Origin: Chryseobacterium sp. JM1
GTDB taxonomy: Bacteria > Bacteroidota > Bacteroidia > Flavobacteriales > Weeksellaceae
Reading direction: 5' to 3'
DNA: 64,000 nt
NCBI RefSeq assembly: GCF_000737715.1
Contig: NZ_JPRN01000009.1
Location: 145,952 to 209,951, forward strand
The first letter of the stretch is position 1. Every line of letters starts with the position of its first letter. A program made the position numbers and the translations under genes. Below the pieces are notes generated by a model. That model saw only the letters and a program-made list of their open reading frames with translations, did no database searches and was not told the DNA's origin. This document shows positions 60,590 through 64,000 of the stretch, in pieces.

Positions 60590-60616
60590 AAAAGGCCCGG
60601 CAGTTACCGAGCCTTA
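60590..60616 (-). terminator. Intrinsic terminator/attenuator between ureC and the accessory genes
   Basis: AAGGCCCGG (60593-60601) pairs with CCGAGCCTT (60608-60616), one mismatch, and the minus strand continues with TTTTCTT. It lies 12 bp after the ureC stop. It probably lets only part of the transcript continue into the outer-membrane, ureE, F, G and D genes, giving more structural than accessory protein. Confidence 0.78.
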
Positions 60617-60628
60617 AAAAACTCAAGA

Positions 60629-62350
60629 TTAAAACAAGTAATACAACTGTGTCAAAGGAAGTTTCTCCGCTGGTTCACAAGTGATGTATTCACCGTCTAC
60701 CGTTACTTTGTAGTTTTCAGGATTCACTTCAATGATAGGTGTTTTATCGTTATGGATCAAATCCTTTTTAGAAATATTTCTGCAGTTTTTCACTGGCAGG
60801 ATCATTTTTTCCAGTTTATAGGATGCGATCGTTCCGTTGTCGATAGAGATCTGGGAAACAAAGTTCGCACAGGTTCCGAATTTTGCCTTTCCATGCGCCC
60901 CGAACATATTTCTGTAAATGACAGGCTGCGGCGTAGGAATGGAAGCATTAGGATCTCCCATTTTGGCTGCGATCACAAATCCTCCTTTTAAAATCATCTC
61001 AGGTTTTACCCCGAATAATGCAGGTTTCCAGATCACAAGATCAGCCAGTTTTCCTACTTCAAGAGATCCTACATATTCAGAAATACCGTGTGCAATGGCA
61101 GGATTGATGGTGTATTTTGCTACATATCTTTTGGCTCTGTAGTTATCATTTTCCGAATCTTTATCTTCTTCTAAATCCCCTCTCTGCTCCTTCATTTTAC
61201 TCGCCGTTTGCCATGTTCTGGTGATCACTTCGCCGGGTCTTCCCATCGCCTGGGAATCTGAGCTCATAATGCTGAAAACACCCATATCATGAAGGATATC
61301 TTCTGCTGCAATGGTTTCAGGACGGATTCTTGAATCTGCAAATGCTACATCTTCAGGGATATTTTTACTTAAATGGTGACACACCATCAGCATATCCAAA
61401 TGTTCGTCGATGGTATTGATTGTGTAAGGACGTGTCGGATTGGTAGAAGCGGGTAAAACGTTCGGATACATGGCTGCTTTAATGATATCCGGAGCGTGAC
61501 CTCCTCCGGCACCTTCTGTGTGGAATGTGTGAATCACTCTTCCGTTGATAGCTCTCATCGTATCTTCAAGAAAACCACCTTCATTCAACGTATCGGTATG
61601 AATAGCAACCTGAACGTCATATTTATCAGCTACTTTCAATGCCGCATCGATGGTTGCCGGTGTTGCCCCCCAATCTTCATGGATCTTTACACCTAATGCG
61701 CCTGCTTCCACCTGCTCTTCAATCGGTTCTTCTGCTGAACAGTTTCCTTTTCCGAAGAAACCAAGATTCATAGGATATTCTTCAGCTGCCTCGAGCATTT
61801 TCTGCATATTGAATTTCCCGGGAGTAACTGTAGTCGCATTAGTTCCGTCATTTGGACCCGTTCCACCGCCGATCATCGTGGTAATTCCACTGTATAAAGA
61901 GGTTTCGATCTGTTGCGGACAGATGTAATGGATATGGGTATCTATTCCTCCAGCTGTTACGATATAGCCTTTTCCTCCATGCACTTCCGTTGAGGCTCCG
62001 ATGATCATATTCGGAGAAACACCATCCATCGTATCAGGATTTCCGGCTTTTCCGATACCGATGATTTTTCCGTCTTTGATTCCGATATCAGCTTTGACAA
62101 TTCCCCAGTGGTCGATGATCACAGCTCCAGTAATACACAGATCGAGAACACCTTCGTCTCTTTTTGCGGTCACGTTTTGTCCCATTCCGTCACGAACGGT
62201 TTTTCCGCCTCCGAAAACGGCTTCGTCTCCGTAATGGGTAAAATCTTTTTCTATTTCAATGATGATTTCAGTATCTCCCAGTCTAATGCGGTCGCCGGCT
62301 GTAGGTCCCAATATATTGGCATATTGCTTTCTGTCTATAGGTAAGCTCAT
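60629..62350 (-). CDS. ureC: Urease alpha subunit UreC
   Basis: 573 aa, the catalytic subunit that hydrolyses urea to ammonia and carbamate. Diagnostic motifs: GGIDTHIHYICPQQ (nickel-binding His pair), the carbamylated Lys in LGVKIHEDWG, IHTDTLNEGGFLEDT, HTFHTEGAGGGHAPD, the mobile-flap His in MVCHHLSKNIPED, and MSSDSQAMGRPGEV with the nickel-binding Asp. All metal ligands and catalytic His are present, so the enzyme is intact. It starts 1 bp after ureB. Standard length. Confidence 0.98.
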   Translation of the reverse strand: MSLPIDRKQYANILGPTAGDRIRLGDTEIIIEIEKDFTHYGDEAVFGGGKTVRDGMGQNVTAKRDEGVLDLCITGAVIIDHWGIVKADIGIKDGKIIGIGKAGNPDTMDGVSPNMIIGASTEVHGGKGYIVTAGGIDTHIHYICPQQIETSLYSGITTMIGGGTGPNDGTNATTVTPGKFNMQKMLEAAEEYPMNLGFFGKGNCSAEEPIEEQVEAGALGVKIHEDWGATPATIDAALKVADKYDVQVAIHTDTLNEGGFLEDTMRAINGRVIHTFHTEGAGGGHAPDIIKAAMYPNVLPASTNPTRPYTINTIDEHLDMLMVCHHLSKNIPEDVAFADSRIRPETIAAEDILHDMGVFSIMSSDSQAMGRPGEVITRTWQTASKMKEQRGDLEEDKDSENDNYRAKRYVAKYTINPAIAHGISEYVGSLEVGKLADLVIWKPALFGVKPEMILKGGFVIAAKMGDPNASIPTPQPVIYRNMFGAHGKAKFGTCANFVSQISIDNGTIASYKLEKMILPVKNCRNISKKDLIHNDKTPIIEVNPENYKVTVDGEYITCEPAEKLPLTQLYYLF

Positions 62351-62351
62351 G

Positions 62352-62720
62352 TTATTGATTTTTAAAGTTTAATGCTTCAGCTTTGGCAAGACTTGCTTTT
62401 TTCTGATCTTCGGAATCTACCTGACCATCAACAAGGTTATTGAATCCCATCGCTTTTTTGGTGCCGCCAATTTCTACCAATTCCACTTCTTTTTCTTCTC
62501 CCGGTTCGAAACGCACAGCGGTACTCGCCACGATATTCAGTCTCTTTCCAAAGGATTTTTCACGACTGAAGCTCATAGCTTTATTCACTTCAAAAAAATG
62601 AAAGTGGGAACCTACCTGAATAGGACGGTCGCCTGTATTGACTACTTTTATTTTAACTGTTTCTCTGCCTTCATTGCAGATAATAGTTCCTTCTTTTACA
62701 AAAATTTCTCCTGGTATCAT
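62352..62720 (-). CDS. ureB: Urease beta subunit UreB
   Basis: 122 aa, the non-catalytic subunit that helps form the (alpha-beta-gamma)3 trimer. The sequence MIPGEIFVKEGTIICNEGRETVKIKVVNTGDRPIQVGSHFHFFEVN is almost invariant in the family. It lies 14 bp after ureA and 1 bp before ureC. The subunit arrangement (separate A, B, C) is the usual bacterial three-gene form, not the fused Helicobacter type. Confidence 0.97.
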   Translation of the reverse strand: MIPGEIFVKEGTIICNEGRETVKIKVVNTGDRPIQVGSHFHFFEVNKAMSFSREKSFGKRLNIVASTAVRFEPGEEKEVELVEIGGTKKAMGFNNLVDGQVDSEDQKKASLAKAEALNFKNQ

Positions 62721-62734
62721 AATAGAGATTTGTA

Positions 62735-63037
62735 TTAACGGATTGGATTGTGTACGGTGACCAGTTTGGTTCCGTCCGGAAAAGTGGCTTCGATCTGTAC
62801 ATCATGGATCATTTCTGAAACTCCGGGCATTACATCGTCTTTGGTAAGAAGATGAGCGCCTTCCTGCATCAGCTCGGCTACTTTTTTCCCGTCTCTGGCG
62901 CCTTCCAGCAAAAAATGGCTGATGAGTGCGATAGATTCCGGATAGTTAAGTTTAAGACCTCTGGCCTTTCTTTTCAGAGCAAGCTCTCCTGCCAGAAACA
63001 GCATCAGCTTCTCCGATTCTCTCGGTGTTAAGTGCAT
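62735..63037 (-). CDS. ureA: Urease gamma subunit UreA
   Basis: 100 aa from the ATG at 63037, the family's normal length; the open frame extends 19 codons upstream without homology. The start MHLTPRESEKLMLFLAGELA and the end ATFPDGTKLVTVHNPI are typical. First gene of the urease operon. No clear consensus promoter was found in 63038-63188; a TCTATTTG sequence on the minus strand (63091-63098) is a one-mismatch -7 candidate. Confidence 0.97.
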   Translation of the reverse strand: MHLTPRESEKLMLFLAGELALKRKARGLKLNYPESIALISHFLLEGARDGKKVAELMQEGAHLLTKDDVMPGVSEMIHDVQIEATFPDGTKLVTVHNPIR

Positions 63038-63188
63038 AGTATTGGATTTTAAATTGGATATAGGGAAATCCTGTCTGTTTTTTGAAAAAGACAAATAGAT
63101 GGGTTTAAACCTATTAAAAACAGGGCATGATTCTTATGGATCTGTATTCAAATACACATCGCAGAATTCATAAAAAACTGGAAAGGGA

Positions 63189-63551
63189 TTAGCAGCCTGC
63201 TATTTGCAGGGCATGATACAGAATGTACCGTGGTGCTGTAATATAGACGCGGTTTTGGATGGCCGCCGCTTTGGTTTCGGAAGAATAACCGGAAAAGAAA
63301 AAGTTCAGCCACTGCTGGGTAACGATAGAATAATCAAATTTTACTTTTTCAACGTCATTGGAATCCTGTGCATCCTGATCATCCGAAACACTGTAAATCT
63401 CCGGCTGACCCTGCTGGTCTGCATGCTTAACGAGGTGTATTTTTGAGGAAGCATCAGGATATGACTGCGTTTTCCCATTACCTGCAAAAAGACCTGCACA
63501 TAAAGCGGAAAAGAACATTACGAAAGAGAATAATAAGACTCTGGTTTTCAT
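63189..63551 (-). CDS. Exported hypothetical protein upstream of the urease operon
   Basis: About 120 aa from the ATG at 63551 (frame opens at 63581). A signal peptide (MKTRVLLFSFVMFFSALCAG) precedes a short acidic protein (SVSDDQDAQDSNDVEKVKFD) and a C-terminal amphipathic segment ending LYHALQIAGC. I recognise no family. It is on the same strand, 151 bp upstream of ureA, and could share its transcript. Function unknown. Confidence 0.65.
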   Translation of the reverse strand: MKTRVLLFSFVMFFSALCAGLFAGNGKTQSYPDASSKIHLVKHADQQGQPEIYSVSDDQDAQDSNDVEKVKFDYSIVTQQWLNFFFSGYSSETKAAAIQNRVYITAPRYILYHALQIAGC

Positions 63552-64000
63552 ATCAGTCATTGATGGTGTAAAATTAGACAATCCCCTATGCTGCAGCTAT
63601 CAAAAAGGTCATTTAAAATGTTCAAAATCGAGACAAATGTAATCAATACTCCATTGACAGTAAACACCTAAAGCCCTTTGCAACAGCACTTAACCGAAAT
63701 ACACCAACTATGACAACTATTTGTATGTTTTAATTTATGCAAGTGTTCTAAACCTGTACACTCGGATTTGAGAGAGTTATCAATGATGAGTTATGTTTTC
63801 GGTTGCTGGTTGGAGAACAGAAAGAATGGGTTATGGTGGCTTCGAGGACCTCCTTTAGATTAGCAGAGGATAAAAGTTATTAACTTTAGAGAAAGAGAAA
63901 GCATTTAATTAAACTAAGAGTGCCTCCGAATAAGATTCATGGGCTGATAAAGAATTAAATGCTTTATTCATTTAAAACTCAAATAGAAATACGGGATTAA
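63552..64000. other. Gene-free right edge
   Basis: I see no gene in this segment. It has a CAAATGTA sequence (63634-63641, a -7-type box on the minus strand without TTG partner) and a short heptad-like patch (GAGAGAGTTAT to GGTTGCTGGTTGGAG, about 63770-63825) that resembles parts of the mosaics at 24815 and 45750. Confidence 0.5.

Overview
The window looks like a Flavobacteriia chromosome, most likely Chryseobacterium or a close relative (Weeksellaceae). The signs are low GC, SusC/OmpB-type TonB-dependent barrels, DUF6705 and DUF8202 secreted proteins, a class A2-type beta-lactamase, LytTR regulation, -7 boxes of the Bacteroidetes form TAnnTTTG with an upstream TTG, and a urease operon of the Chryseobacterium kind. 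This is inferred from gene content, because no rRNA is present. No tRNA, IS element, prophage or CRISPR array was seen.

Layout. (1) 1-8138, leftward: a PUFA/secondary-lipid-type polyketide synthase operon. A 2333-aa megasynthase carries two PfaD-like flavin domains, KS, AT, two ACPs and KR. It is followed 19 bp later by a ketosynthase protein cut by the left edge. (2) 8.7-15.4 kb: an orphan protein, a TonB-type outer-membrane barrel, a divergent LytS/LytTR two-component pair and a secreted-type glutaminase. (3) 15.7-19.5 kb: a 138-aa orphan beta-rich protein and two tandem flavin amine oxidases, with an unusual interleaved inverted repeat between them. (4) 20-36.9 kb: a Tat-exported GH106-like glycosidase, several serine hydrolases of the penicillin-binding fold, a class A beta-lactamase in a six-gene operon, secreted DUF8202-type proteins, and a membrane-bound AraC regulator. 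(5) 37-41.5 kb: DUF1826, a cupin, and an AT-rich block with two DUF6705 paralogues after a lipoprotein with a JAMM-like HxH motif. (6) 41.5-51.6 kb: a candidate structured RNA, mnmE, redox genes, Crp/Fnr, aminopeptidase P, and a DUF6526/small lipoprotein/topoisomerase IB cluster. (7) 51.9-63.5 kb, leftward: AraC regulator, TonB receptor, urea channel, nickel permease, ureD, ureG, ureF, ureE, an uncharacterised outer-membrane protein, ureC, ureB and ureA. Read in transcription order, this forms a complete urea-uptake, nickel-supply and urease-maturation unit.

The most unexpected structure is between the genes. Several intergenic regions hold mosaics of degenerate tandem 7-bp units. They usually abut a stop codon, share an exact 19-bp linker between distant copies, and differ in length by exactly one heptad between two copies. 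A second dispersed family of about 200 bp and a third shorter family fill most of the other long gaps. None of the annotated genes explains these repeats.
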